DNA of 64,000 bases from Pedobacter sp. KBW06 (GCF_003852525.1 NZ_QAJL01000001.1:186001-250000); one strand, 5' to 3'. Shown: positions 15,801 to 30,800, counted from the first letter of the stretch. Numbers and translations: made by a program. Notes: generated by a model not told the origin, from the sequence alone.

Positions 15801-18800
15801 AGCGCAGTTCATCGTCAATGATGTGCAGGCTTCCCCCCGCCACCAATGTTGGCCAGATTTCCCAGCCAAAAGCATCAAAACCAATTCCTGCCGCTGCGGT
15901 ACTTACACTTTGCGCGTTCAGTTCATAACGTTCCAAATGCCAGCTCAACAGGTTGGAAAGCCCCGCATGAGTGATTTCCACGCCCTTAGGTAAACCGGTA
16001 GAGCCGGAAGTATAAATCACATAAACCAGGTCAGACAGGCTGATCTGCACTTCAGGAGCAGTTAGCGGATATCCTGCGGTAAGCAGCTCAAAATCATCAG
16101 AATCCAGCAATACCACACCTTCAGGAACCTGCAGATGGGAAAGCAATTGCTGATTGCTGATCAGCAAACCTGATCCACTATCCGAAAGCATGTACAGCAT
16201 CCGCTCTGCAGGATAACCCGGATCAATCGGAACATAGGCCCCTCCGGCTTTCAGGATCGCCAGCATGCTGATGACCACTGCCGCTGACCTTTCCAGGCAT
16301 ACCGAAACAAGTACATCCTGACCTACCCCACGTTCACGCAGGTAATGTGCCAAACGGGAAGATTGTTCGTCCAGTTCCTGATAGCTGAGCAGCTTATTTC
16401 CGCAAACAATTGCAGGAGCTAAACCCGCCACTGCGCTTGCTGCTGCAAAACGGGCAACCACACCGGTTGACGGCAATGCCGAGATGCTTTTTGCATTAAA
16501 ATCCTGTAACAGCTGCTTTCTTTCCGCTGCGCTGAAAATATCCAGATCTGCAAATGTCAGGCCTTCCGAAGCGGTCATTTGCTCCAGCACTGCTGAAAAA
16601 TGACCGGCGATGGATTTGACATCTGCAGCTGATAACAGGTTATTGTAGTTGAAGTCGATGGTAATTTCGCTTCCGGCAATGATGATGATGCTGAGCGGAT
16701 AATTGGTATGTTGCTGGCCAACATCCACATTGCTCATCTTTAAGCGCCATGGCTGTGCTTCAAGCGCTTTGCTGACCGGATAGTTTTCAAACACCATCAG
16801 TGTATCAAACAGGTCGCCGGTAACGCCCGACAAGCGTTGGATTTCGCTGAGGCTATTGTATTGATAGCCCCTGCTTTCCAGTTGTTCTGACTGGATCTGC
16901 TGCAGGCTATTGCTGATATTTTCAGTTAAACTGATCTTCCCATGGAAAGGTAAAGTATTGATGTACATTCCAATTGCGGTTTCTACACCGGGAAGATTTT
17001 CAGGTCTTCCGGATACCACCACACCAAATGAAACGGCTGTACGCGCGGTATAACGGTAAAGAAGGTAAGACCAGACACCCTGCATTAAGGTATTCAGCGT
17101 CACCCTGTTTTGCTGGGCATAACGTGTTAGGCGGGCAGTAAATGCGGCATCGAAATGAAGCATTTCATCGCCGTATTCCCCATGGCCTTTGGTCCTTTCC
17201 GACTGGTTGCTGATGAAAGGCAATAAGGTAGCTTCCTGCAATCCATCCAGGTATTTTTGCCAGTAGCGTTCCGCAGCGGCTTTGTCCTGTCGTTCTATAT
17301 AGCGGATATAATCCTCATAACGGTCTTCTTTAACCAGCGACAAGGTCTTTCCGTCAGACAGCTGTTCATAATTGTTCAGCAGTTCTTCCATTAAATTTGG
17401 CATGGACCAGCCATCGAGTAAAATGTGATGATGGGTCAGGCAGAACACATAACGTTGTTCCTCCAGCTGCATCACTGCGATGCGCATTAAAGGCGCCGTA
17501 CTAAAGTCAAAACCTTTGTTCAGGTCTTCTCCTTTGTAATGCTTAACGGCCAGTTCCTGTTCCTCAGCCGTAAGCATCGTATAGTCCAGGAAGCTTACCG
17601 GAATCTCTGCGGTTGCATACACACATTGCACCGGTACCTGGAAAACATCATGGTAAAATGCACTGCGCAGGATGCTGTGTGTTTTCAGCAGGTGTTGCCA
17701 GCTGGCGATGAACAAACTGATATCCGCATCATTCAGTTCCGCAGAAAACTGCTGCACATAGGCGGCAGATTGCTGATCATATAAACTATGGAACAGCATT
17801 CCTTCCTGCAAACCGCTTAACCTGGAAATGCTTTCCACCTGTTCCCTTCTTGCCCTTCCCTGATGGCTGGCATCCAGAAACTGATCCAGCTCAGTATAGC
17901 TGAGCAATCCGCCCAGGCCATAATCAGAAGGACTGAAAGCAGGGATTTCCCTGTCCAGACAATGCCCGATCAGGTTTTCAAGGCGCAGCAGGTAATCTGC
18001 CGCAAGACGGGCAATGCTCGCTTCCTCAAAATGAAGCGGGCTATAGCTCCAGTACATTAGCAATTCACCTTCGATGACCATACTGTTTAGCGCCAGTTTT
18101 CCCTGCAGCTCCACATCTTTTCCTGCGGATGAACCGAACTGGTCCCACTGAGGGCTCGTATACAGTCCGGCTGCACCGGCATTGCCCGACTGTCCAAGGT
18201 AATTGAACAGGATTTCCCATGGATCCCTGCCTTGCAGGGACTCCGTTTTGCTGATATATTTCAAGACACCATATCCGATTCCTTTATCCGGAATCTGACG
18301 CAGTTGTTCTTTGATGTTTTTCAATTGTGATCCCGGATCTGTTTCCGCTTCCAGCTGAAGTAAAACAGGGAACATGCTCGTGAACCAGCCTATCGTGCGG
18401 CTGTGGTCCAGCTCCGCATGGAGGTCTTCCCGGCCATGCCCTTCCATTCCCAGCAATACCGTATTGCTGTTGTTGTGCGCAGAAAGTGTTTCTGCAAGTG
18501 CACATAATAAAATGTCGTTGATCTCGGTATGGTAAGCTTTGGGCACTTCTTTCAGCAATTGTGCCGTAGCCTGACTGTTCAGTTTCCCGATATGGGTCCT
18601 GACATCGGCGATCCTGACCGGTCCGTCAAAATCATGGTCTGTAGGTATCGGCGCAGGAGCCTGACTGTTCTTTTTCCAGTAAGCCTCCTGGTTGCGCAAA
18701 CGGCTGCTTTGCGCATAATCGCCCAGCGCGGAATGCCATTGACGGAAAGAACTTGTTTTCGGCCCAAGGACTTCTTCCACTGTTTGATTTTGCTGTTGCA

Positions 18801-21800
18801 GCAGTTGTTCCAGATCCTGACTAAGAATCCTCCAGGAGATTCCATCCACCACCAGGTGATGGATCACCAGCAATAAGCGGTTCGCCTCTTCCTGATCCGG
18901 GGCAAGCAATAAAGCTGCCTGTACCAGTTTTCCCTGAGCCAGGTCCATTCCTTCCTGTAAAACTTCCAGTTCGACAGCAAGTAAGGCCGAAAAATCAGCT
19001 TCCTGATCTGCCGGAACCACTTTCAGTTCCAGACCGGCCGAGGTATAACGCTGCTGCCAGCTTCCTGCTTCCTGATGGTAAGCAAAGCCCAGAGCATCAT
19101 GATGACGCAATAATTTTTTCAGTGCCAGTTCCAGTTCTGCCGGGCTGATGTGCTTTTCAACGGCAAAGACCAGGTGCTGGTTATAATGGGAAGGATCTGC
19201 AATTTCTGAATCCAGAAACCATTGCTGGATCGGTAATAAACCGCTTTCTCCGCTCAGTTGTCCTTGTTCTGCTTTGACCGTACTTTGTTCCTGTACTTCC
19301 AGCAATGCTGCAAGTGCAGCAATGGTCTGACAGCTGAACAAATCACGCGGACTGAGTCCGTAGCCCGAGCGTCTGGCCCTGCTGATCACCTGGATGCTGA
19401 TGATGGAATCACCGCCAAGCTCAAAGAAATTATCGTGAATGCCTACCCGGCTGATGCCCAGCAGGTCCTCCCAGATCAGGGCCAGTGTCTGTTCCGTTTC
19501 ATTACGTGGCGCAAGGTACTCCTGGTCCGCGGATTTTTCCAGATCCGGATCAGGAAGTGCTTTTTTATCCACCTTTCCATTGCTGTTTAAAGGGAATTGC
19601 TCAAGATGCACCCATAATGCAGGAACCATATATTCCGGCAACCTGGTTTTCAGGAAGTTCATCAGCAATTCGCGGTCTGGTGCTGTTCCTTCCGGAACCA
19701 CATAAGCAACCAGGCGCTTGTTGCCGCGTTCATCAGCTGTTGCCAGCACCAGTCCCTGTGCAACCTGAGGGTGTTGTTCCAATGCATGCTGGATTTCCCC
19801 CAGTTCGATCCTGTAACCTCTTATTTTCACCTGATCGTCATTACGGCCAACATAGCTCAGGTTTCCATCCGGCAGCAGGCGGCAGATATCGCCTGTTTTG
19901 TACATGCGTTCTCCCTTTACAAAAGGATCTGAGAGGAAACTTAGTGCATTCTGGTCCGGACGGTTCAGGTAACCACGGGCCACCTGGACCCCTGCGATAT
20001 ACAGTTCTGCCGTTACTCCGGCCGGAGCCGGGCGCAATTGTTCGTCCAGTAGGTAAGCCCTGGTATTGCCCAGTCCTGTTCCTATTGGAACCCCTTCTGC
20101 CGGGGAAGCTGACTTTTGCGGATATTCATATTCCAGGGCCGTTACCGTTGTTTCGGTAGGCCCGTATTCATTGTAAAAAGTAACATAAGGTGTCCATTGC
20201 TCCGCCAGGGAAGCACGGCAATATTCTCCGCCGGAAATCACCCTTTTCAATCCACCATAGCTGCCTGCTTCCAGTGTTTCCAGGAATCCCGGTGTGGCAT
20301 GCAGGTGGGTGATTTGTTCCTTGTTCAGCAAATTCAGCAATGCTTCCGGGTCGAGACGCGTCTCTTCATCCGGCAGTACCAGTGTTGCCCCTGTTGAGAA
20401 GGCCAGGAAAATCTGTTCTACCGAAGCATCGAAATTGTAGTTCGAGAATTGCAGAATTCTTTCCTTCCGGTCTATCCCGAATTTTTGGGCCTGGTAACTG
20501 ATCAGGTGAACCACACTGCCATGTTCCACCAGGACACCTTTAGGCTGGCCGGTGGAACCCGAAGTATAAATCACGTAAGCAAGGTCTGAAGGACGACGCT
20601 CTGCCAAAGGAGGTGTGGAAGGATAAACGCCGGAAGGTTCATCCACAAAAATCAACGGCAATGACTGATCTTTCAGCGAGGCCGAGCTTTTGCGGCTCGT
20701 CAGCACCATAGTGGCGTCGATGTCCTTCAGGATATAATCGATGCGTTCTGCAGGATAATCCGTATGTAAAGGCACATAGGCCGCACCGGATTTGAGTACC
20801 GCTAAGATAGAGATCAGCATTTCCGCAGACCTTTCGATAAATATCGGGATCAGTACATCCCTTCCCGCGCCAAGGCTGATGAGCTGACGGGCAAGCTGGT
20901 TGGCCTGCAGGTCCAGCGCTTCATAGCTCAGCTTACGGCCTTTAAAAATCAAGGCTACTGCTTTGCCCGAAGCCGCCACCTGTGCTTCAAAAAGATCGGT
21001 AAGGGTTTGTCCGGAAGGATAGCTGAAAGCCCCCTCATTTAAGCCCGAAAGCAATTGTTTTTTTTCTTCTGTACTTAATATTTCAATGGCATTGAGCCTG
21101 ATGTTTTCTGTGGTGCTAACCTGCAACAGGACATTTTGTACATGCCCGGAAATCCTGCTGATTTGTTCCGGACTCAGCAAGCTGCTGTTGTATTCAAAAC
21201 GGATGTTAATTTCCTGTCCTGCTTCAACGGTAATGCTCAGCGGAAAGTTCGTTTGTTCTTTCACCCTGACTGAGGAAAGCTGTAATTTCCATGGTCTGGC
21301 CAGTACTGCTTCATCTACCGGATAGTTTTCAAAGACCAGGATGCTGTCGAACAGTTCTCCGGAAACCGGACTTTGGCGCTGGATGTCATTCAATGCAGTA
21401 CATTGGTATTCCCTGCTCCTCAATTGTTCTTCCTGGATCGTCCTCAGCCAATCTCCCATCTCCTGTTCCGGATCAATCAGCGTATGTAAAGGCAGGGTAT
21501 TGATGTACATCCCTACCGCGCGTTCTATTCCCTTCATGCTTTCCGGTCTGCCGGAAACCGTAACCCCGTATACCACGTCTTTACGGCCGGTATAGCGCGA
21601 CAGCAAATACGCCCAGACACCCTGGATCAGCGTGTTCAGCGTGATCCGGTTTTTCTGTGCATAGGCCGCAAGGCCCGCTCTGGCATCCCCGCTGATCCGA
21701 AGGTCTACGTTACGGAACTGCCCGATTCCCCTGGTATGTCCCGCGGTTACCGGCAGGAAAGGCAAAAGCGTACTTTCCGTCAATGTAGACAGGTATCCTG

Positions 21801-24800
21801 CCCAGTAATCATTGGCTTCTTCCTGGTCCAGTGCTCCGATAAAACGGATGTAATTTTCATAATGGTCCTGCTCAATGCCGGAAATCTGCTGTCCGATAAA
21901 CAGGGATTCGTAAATCGTCAGCAGTTCTTCCAGCAATACCGGCATCGACCATCCATCTAACAAAATATGATGGAAGCTCCACAATAAACGATACTGTTCG
22001 TCTGCAAGACGGAACAGCATCAATCTCATTAATGGTGCATCGGCAAAATCAAAACCCTTCAGGCGGTCGGCATCCATATATTCCTGTATGGCCTGCTCCT
22101 GTTCCCTTTCTGTTACTGCGCTGTAATCGATCAGTCCGACCGGTACTTTGAGGTCTTTCCGCACGCATTGCACCGGGATGTTAAACACATCATAGTAAAA
22201 AGCGGTCCTCAGTACCGTATGTTTCCGGAGCAGGTAATCCCAGCTTTGGGCAAACAGTTCCAGGTCTAATGTGCCGACATTCGCAGTAAGCTGTTCTACA
22301 TAAGCTCCTGCACTGGCATCAAATAATCCATGGAACAACATTCCCGCCTGCAGTCCGCTGAGCGGATAAATGCTTTCGATCTGTTCCGGATCAAAAGGCA
22401 AGTTTTCCATGAAAGCATCCAGTTCCGGGTAACTGATTAATCCCGACAGGCCAAAATCAGCCGGCGTATAACCCGATGTTTCCGCGGCAGCGCAATGGTC
22501 GATCAGTTTTTCCAGATGAACCAGGTATTGCGAAGCCAGGAAGGCAATACTTTCTGCGGAGAAATGGTAATGACTGAACCTCCAGTCGATTTCCAGTTCT
22601 GCTCCTTTAATGCTGCTGTTGATGTAAAGTTTATCCGGCACATTAAAGCTTTTGCCTACCGGAGCGCCGGCAGCTTCGCTAGCCGGGCTCAGGAGGTCTT
22701 CCGAGAGCAATACATTGTCTACCTGTCCGAGGTAGTTGAACACCACATCTCCGCAGCTTTGCTGTAAGGCAGGAATCCGGTTGATGTATTTAAGAATTCC
22801 AAAACCAATTCCTTTTTCCGGAACCTGATGCAATTGTTCTTTCACGCTTTTCAGCAGATCTCCTGATGCTTGTCCGGCTTCAATCCTCAGAGAAACCGGG
22901 TAGAGGCTCGTAAACCAGCCCACTGTACGGCTATGGTCAATGTCTGCGGCAATGTCCTCACGGCCATGGCCTTCCATTTTGATGGTAACCGTTTCCTCCC
23001 CATTCCATTCCGATAAGGTAAGCGCCAAAGCAGCCAGCAGCACATCGTTGATGTCTGTATGGTAAGCCTTGTGGACATTTTGCAACAGGCGGCGTGTTTG
23101 CAGGGCATTCAGGTTTACGCTCAGGTTGCTCGTACCTGAATACGTCACCAGGCCGGTAAAGTCGTAATCCGTTTTCAGGCGGACATATTGTTCCGATACC
23201 TTTTCCCAATAGGCCCTTTGTGCCCTCAGGCGGGGATGACCGGAATATTTCAGTAAAGCTTCCTGCCATTGGCGGAAGGAGCTGCTTTTTTTGCCCAGAA
23301 TCTCTACTGCTGACCTGTTGGAAAAATCTTCCAGCAACAGCTTGAGGTCTTCGGTCAGGATGCGCCAGGAAACGCCATCCACTGCAAGGTGATGGACAAT
23401 GATCAGCAAGCGGTGTTGTTCCGCTGCTTCCGGCAACTGCATCCATACCGTCCGGATTAAAATACCCAGTTCAGGGTTCAGGCTGCGCTGGTATTTTTCC
23501 GCAACCGCATTGATCGCTTCAGGAAGCTCCTCCGGTTTCCAGCTGCTCAGGTCTTCGATCTCCAGCAATCCCTGATAGGTTCCGTATTCCTGTTCCCCTT
23601 TTCCCGGGCGATAGCTAAAGCGGAGTGCATCATGGTAGCTGACCAGTGCTGCGACCGCCTTTTCCAGTTGCGTTCGCGTCACCTGTCTGGCAACGTTTAA
23701 TAAAATATGTTGGTTAAAATGATTTGTTTTTTCTCCTGCGATGTCAAAGAACCATTGCTGAATTGGCAACAGGCCGGTTTTCCCGCGCAATGTCCCCTGT
23801 TCGGCGAAGGTCTCTGCTTCTTTTCTCTGCTCCAGTACTTCTGCCAGCACTGCGATCGTCTGACAGGCGAATAAATCCCGAGGCTGCAATTCATAGCCCA
23901 GGCGTTTTGAGCGGCTGACCACCTGGATCGTCACAATGGAATCGCCACCAAGTTCAAAGAAATTATCATGGATGCCGACAGATGTTACGCGAAGTAATTC
24001 CTGCCAGATATTGGCCAGGTCCTGCTCTATCACATTGCGCGGGGCGATATAATGGCCCGCAACCAGCTGTTGAACATCTGCCTCAGGTAAAGCTTTTTTA
24101 TCCACTTTACCATTTTTGGTGAGCGGTAATTTATCCAGTGCAATCCATATGGCAGGAATCATGTATTCCGGCAGGCGGGCTTTCAGGTAGGCAATGATGC
24201 CTTCCTTATCAAAGGCCCCTTCAGGCACCACGTAACCGATCAGGCGTTTCACCGTTCCATTTTCAGATTTGGCAAGGACCACTGCCTGGCTCAGCAATTC
24301 ACTTTGCTGTAATACATTTTCGATTTCGCCGAGCTCGATGCGGTACCCCCTGATTTTAACCTGGTCGTCGATCCGTCCCAGGTATTCTATATTTCCATCC
24401 GGCAGCCAGCGTCCAATATCCCCGGTTTTATACAAGCGCTCCCCATTTAGGAAAGGAGCCTGGATAAAGCGCTCTTCAGTGAGGTCGGGACGGTTTAAAT
24501 AACCGAGAGACAAACCTGCTCCGCCAAGGTATATTTCGCCAGGCAAACCGGCAGGCAATAACCTCAGCTGTGCATCCAGAATATAGGCCGTACGGTTGTC
24601 CAGTGGTTTCCCTATAGGAATCAACCCGCTGTCATCAATTGAAAAAGTAAGTGAAAAAGTGGTATTTTCTGTAGGGCCATATCCATTGATCACCGTGGTT
24701 TCCGGATGGGCCTTTCTCATTTTGCTGACATGTTCTGCCGACAATTTCTCTCCACCGGCAAGCACTACCGACAGGCCTGCAAATACTTCCGGATCCGTAT

Positions 24801-27800
24801 CGATCAGCTGGTTAAACCAGCTCGCGGTAAACCACATCTTGGTGACCTTATGGCGGCGGATTTCTGCTTTCAGCAAACTGCTATCCAGCAAGACCTCATC
24901 ACTGCAAAGGATCAGCTGTCCTCCGTTCAGGAGCATGCCCCAATACTCAAAGGTCGTTGCATCAAATGAAGGGGATCCTGTAGACAAGAGCACATCATCG
25001 CTGTTTAGCGATACATAGCTCACTTCTTTGACCAGGCTGATCACATTGGCCTGGCTCACCAGTACACCTTTTGGCCGGCCTGTAGAACCGGAAGTATAAA
25101 TGACATAAGCCAGGTCCTCCGGTTTCACCGATGGAAACGGGCCCGTTTCTTCCGGAAGTTCCAGGCGGTCTAAGGCAATCAGTTCCAGTTCAGGACTGAT
25201 GCGGTTCAGCAATTGCTCATGAACACTTCCGGTAAGGGCCAGTGTTCCGGCGGTATCTTCCAGCATAAAGGCAATCCGGTCTTCCGGATATTGAGGGTCC
25301 ACAGGCACATAAGCTGCACCTGCTTTCAGGATTGCCAGAATCCCCGTCATCATGTCCAGGCTGCGCTTCATACAAACCGGAACCAGGGTTCCCGGCTGCA
25401 GGCCTTTTTTGATCAGGTAAGTGGCCAGGCGGTCAGAACGTTCGTCCAGCTCCGCGTAGGTCAGTGATTGCGATTCAAATAAGATCGCCTGCGCCTCCGG
25501 ATTCTGCGAGACCTGCTCCCGGAACGCATCCGCAATGCTCAGTTCCGGATAATCGCCAAAGGTATCGTTAAAGCGTTCCAGCAATACTTGTTTTTCCGGC
25601 TCAGCCAGCATTTCCACTGCCGAAAGCGGGCCTTCTGCCAGCTGGATAAACTGTTGCAAGACCTGTTGAAAATGCTGCGCGATCCCTGCAGCGTAAACCG
25701 GATCGATGAGGCTTGAATTGTAATTAAAATCTACCTGAATCGTCTCTGCGGCAATGATCGTGATGTTGAAAGGGTAGTTTGTATGTTCGTGTAACCCGAT
25801 ATTTTCCAGTTGTAATTTCCAGGGATGCTCCTGCAGCACTTTACTCACCGGATAATTTTCAAAGACCAGTAAGCTGTCGAAAATATCACCTGAGATTCCG
25901 GAAAGGCGCTGGATTTCATTCAATGTGGTAAACTGGTGTTCGCGGCTTTCCAGCTGACCACTTTGCAGGATCTGCAGCCAGCGGGTAAGCGGCTGACTTT
26001 CGTCCACTACGGTATGCAGGGGAAGGGTATTGATGTACATCCCCACTCCTCTTTCTATTCCCGGAAGTTCTTCCGGCCGGCCGGACACAATGATGCCATA
26101 AGTCACCTCCGCTTTGCGGGTATAACGCGACAACAGGTAGGCCCAAACGCCCTGCATCATGGTATTCAGGGTGAGCTGGTGCCTTTGGGCAAATTGCTGA
26201 ACCGATGATGTGGCTGCTTTATCCAGTTTGAATTGTTCTCTTTTATAAACCCCGAAACCTTTATTGCGGTCGGCGGTACTGTTGATGAATCCCAACAGGC
26301 TTCCTTCCGTTACATTTTCCAGGTACTTGCTCCAGTATTGCGCTGCAGCGGCTTTATCCTGGCGATAGATGTATCGGATATAATCGTCATATCTGGTATT
26401 CGATAATACCGTAAGCGCTGTTCCCGTGACCTTTGATTCGTAAGTACGCAGCAGTTCTTCCAGCAATACCGGGAGCGACCAGCCGTCCAGCAGGATATGG
26501 TGATAGGTCCAGATCATCTGGTAACGGTTTTCATCCAGACGGATCAGGCACATGCGCATCAGGGGACTTTCCTTAAAATCAAAGCCTTTTAAGCGGTCTT
26601 CTTTTTCATATTCCGCGATGGCGGTTTGCTGAGCGATGCTGTCCAGCTGTCTAAAATCCAGTGTGACAAAAGGCAGTTCTGCTTTCCGGTAAACACATTG
26701 TACCGGAATTGCAAATGCTTCATGATAAAATGCGCTTCTTAAAATACTATGCTGAGCGATCAGGTGCTGCCAGCTTTCCAGAAATACCTTTTCGTCCAGG
26801 TCCTGCAATCCGCAATAGAACTGCTGGATATAAGTTCCTGCCTGATCGTCATAGAGGCCATGAAACAACATTCCTTCCTGCAGGCCGCTCAATCTTGCCA
26901 GGCCTTCGATCTGTTCTTTGCGCGGCTTGCCTTTATGGTCCTGTTCCAGAAAATCATCCAGTTCAGCAACGCTGATCAATCCGTCCAATTCATAATCTGA
27001 AGGGCTCAGGGAAAGGCTGGTGCGGGACTTGCAGTGGATGATGATTTCTTCCAGTTTTTCCAGGAAGCTTGTTGCCAGTTCTTTGATTCTTTTTTTATGG
27101 AAATGAAGCTTGCTGAAATCCCATTGAAACTCCAGGACCCCTTTTCTGATCAAACAGTTTAAGGCAATTTTGTCCCTTAGCGGATATTCCCGGGCAACAG
27201 AAAGCCCGAAGCTTTCCCATAAGGGCCTGCAGGCTTCCTCCTGTGTTGTTTCTTCCATTTTCCCCATATAATTGAAGACCATGTCCCATGGATCTTCAGT
27301 TTGCAGGGAAGCTTCTTTATTCAGGTATTTCAATACGCCAAAGCCAAGTCCTTTTTCCGGAACCTGTCTGAGCTGTTCTTTAATGTTTTTCAAAATGCCC
27401 CCTGGATCATTGCCTTTGACCTCCAGCAGTACCGGGTACAGGCTGGTAAACCAGCCTACCGTTCTGCTCGTATCCACATCCCCGCTGATCGCTTCGCGTC
27501 CATGTCCTTCCAGGCCTATGGATACGCCGGATGTGCCGTTCCATTCAGATAAAGTAAGCGCAAGCGCGGTCAGCAGGACATCATTGATGTCTGTGCGGTA
27601 AGCCCGGGCTGTATCCTGCAATAAGCTTTCGGTTAGGTTTTCATTGAGTTTCAGGGTAATTGTTCCCGTATCTGCAGTACTCGCCTGCTGCACTGTTTTT
27701 TTATCTGTCTTTACCGGAACATAATGTTGTATCGCATTTTCCCAGTAAGGCAGCTGCGCCAGCAAGCCTGGTTTCCGGCCATAGGCCCTTAAAGCTTCCT

Positions 27801-30800
27801 GCCATTGGTAATAGGCCGTTGTCTTTTCTCCCGCGATTTCCGAGAGGTTTTTTCCGGCTGCTTCCGGCTGCAGCAACAGCAATAAATCGTCGATCAGGAT
27901 TCTCCAGGAAACCCCATCTATCGCCAGGTGATGGACCACCAGTAAAAGCTGGTGATGGCTTGTGTTGTCAGGCCCTTTGATCCTTACCGCATGAATTAAG
28001 ATCCCTTTTTCCAGGTCCAGTCTTTTCTGCTGGATCGAGATCAGGGTTTCCATATCTTCAGGGACTCCTGTAAAAGGAATTTCTTCCAGCTCAGGCACAT
28101 GATCCCCATATTGCTGTACAAGAAGTCCTTCTTTATAAGTATAAGAAAAGCGCAGTGCATCATGATAATGAACCAATGCTTTAACCGCCTGATCCAACCT
28201 TTCCGCAGAGATTTCCTTGTCGATTTCTAATAAAATATGTTGGTTATAATGCGCAGTATATTTGGTTTCTGCCTCAAAAAAGTGTTGCTGAACAGGCAGC
28301 AATCCACTCTCTACGCTCAGGAATTCCTGGGCGGCCTGTGTTTTGGAAAGCACCTGAGAAGCTAAAAATTCCGCCAATGCGGCGATCGTATAATGGGCAA
28401 ACAAGTCTTTGGGCTGTACATTGATACCTACCCTTCTCGCCCTGCTGGCCACCTGTATTGTCGTGATCGAATCTCCTCCCAGTTCGAAGAAATTATCGTA
28501 GATGCCCACGCGGAATACACCCAGCAATTCCTGCCAGATTGCCGCCAGCTGCTGTTCCCTTTCATTCCTTGGGCCAACATATGAAGTGCTCATTAAAGCC
28601 GCAGCATCAGGCTCCGGTAAAGCCTTTTTATTGACCTTTCCGTTTGCCGTAAGCGGGACTTCCTCAATCGCCATGAAGAAAGCAGGAATCATGTATTCAG
28701 GCAGTTTTTCTTTCAGCTTTGCGATGATCGTTTCTTTCTCAAAATCAGCTTCGCTAACCAGGTAAGCCACCAGTCTTTTATGACCGTTTTCATCGGTTTT
28801 CAGGGCAACCACCGACTGAATAATTCCTTCACACTTTTGCAGTTCCGCTTCGATCTCACCCAATTCAATACGGAAACCACGGATTTTCACCTGATCATCG
28901 ATCCTTCCAAGGTATTCTATGGTACCATCCGGAAGCCAGCGGCCAAGATCTCCTGTCCGGTACATCCGGTAAGCGCTGTCCTGATCAAAAGGATGCGGAA
29001 TGAATTTTTCGGCAGTCAGCTCCGGAAGGTTCAGGTATCCTCTGGAAACACAGATTCCGGAAACCGTAATTTCCCCCGCTACTCCTATCGGACAAACTTC
29101 CAGATCCTGATTCAGCACATATAACTGTGTATTCTGAACCGGGGAACCCAATGGCACATTGATGCGTTCCGGAGTTCCGTACATGATGTGGTGACAGATG
29201 TCGTCTGAAGCTTCTGTAGGACCGTAAGCATTGACCACCGGGATCCTGCCATAAAAAGGATGGCTAAACCATTGTTTCAATACCGGCTGACTTGCCGCTT
29301 CTCCCGTAACCAGTAAATATTCCAGGGCCGTTAATGAAGCCACAAACTGTTCCTGTAATACTGCCGCCAGGTACGAAGGGACTACTTCCCAGATGCTGAC
29401 TTTGTCCTGATCAATTGCGGCGATCAGTGTGGCCGGCTCCAGGATCAGTGCCGCAGGATAAATGATCGTTGTTCCGCCACACAATAAGGCAGAAAACAAC
29501 TGCCATACCGAGATGTCGAAAGTATAGGATGCCGTAAATGCGACAACCGAAGAAGAAGATAACTGAAGGTCATTCACTTTCGCGTATAAGTGGTTGAGCA
29601 TCCCTCCGTGTTCTACCATCACCCCTTTGGGCCTGCCTGTGGAACCTGAGGTATAGATCACATAAGCCAGATCTCCCGGGCCCGGGATATTTTCGGGGCT
29701 TGAATCCCGTTGTAAAGCAATCTGCGCTGCTTCATCGTCCAGTAAAACCAGTCGAACTGCAGGGTTATTCTTAAACTTTGCGGAAAGTGCTGCTGTGGTC
29801 AGCATGATGGCTGCGCCGGTATCTTCCAGCATATAGCTGATACGGTCTTCCGGATATTGGGGATCAATAGGCACATAAGCCCCACCCGCTTTCATGATGC
29901 CAAGAATGCTGAGCAGCATTTCCAGGGAGCGGTCAAAACATACCGGAACCAGCGTATCCTTCCCCACTCCTGCTGCCTGCAGGTAATGCGCCAGGCGGTT
30001 TGCCTTTACATTGAGTTCCTCATAGGTATACGTTTGATCTTCAAATTTAACAGCGATGGCATTTGGATTGGCGAGGGCCTGGTTCTGAATGATTTCTACC
30101 AGGTTCTGATGTTCCGGATAGGCGACCGTCACTTCATTAAACTGTTGCATCAGCTCCAGTTCTGCAGGCGGGATAATGTCGATCGTTCCTGAAGGCGTGG
30201 TCATCTTTTCTTTGAACTGCCTAAGGATAAACAGCAGACGTTCCGCCAGCAATTTCATTTCCTCTTCTGAGAAAAACTGCAGCTGGTAATCAATGCTCAA
30301 TCGTAAAGGCTGGTCTTTACCCAGGTCTTTCCACCAGATTTCCATTGGATAACGGCCATGAGCCGTTGGGATTTCATGAAAGCTGGCCTTCATTCCTGCT
30401 CCGAAATCCAGGTTAAAATCTATGATTGCATAATTAATGACTACTTCCAGTAGAAACTCTTCTGTGGCATTGATTTTAAAATAACGGCTCAGGTCTCCGA
30501 TCTGATAATTGAGGTAGCGGTAATCTTCCCGCTGTGTGGTCGTGATGTGTCTGATCAGCTCGTCGACCGGAAGCTCCGGCTGATAAGTCCCTTTAAAAGG
30601 CATGATGCCTGTAAACATGCCCACGATATCCCTTACTTTTTTATTTCTTCTTTTATGTAAAGGGGTACCAAATATAAAATCCTGACGATCGGTTGTTTTG
30701 CCAAAATAAATCATCAGGGCGGCAATGGTCAATTGCTGGAGACTGGATTTGGTTTCTTTCTGCAGTTCTTCCAGTAAACGGATGTCGTCCGGAACCAGAT

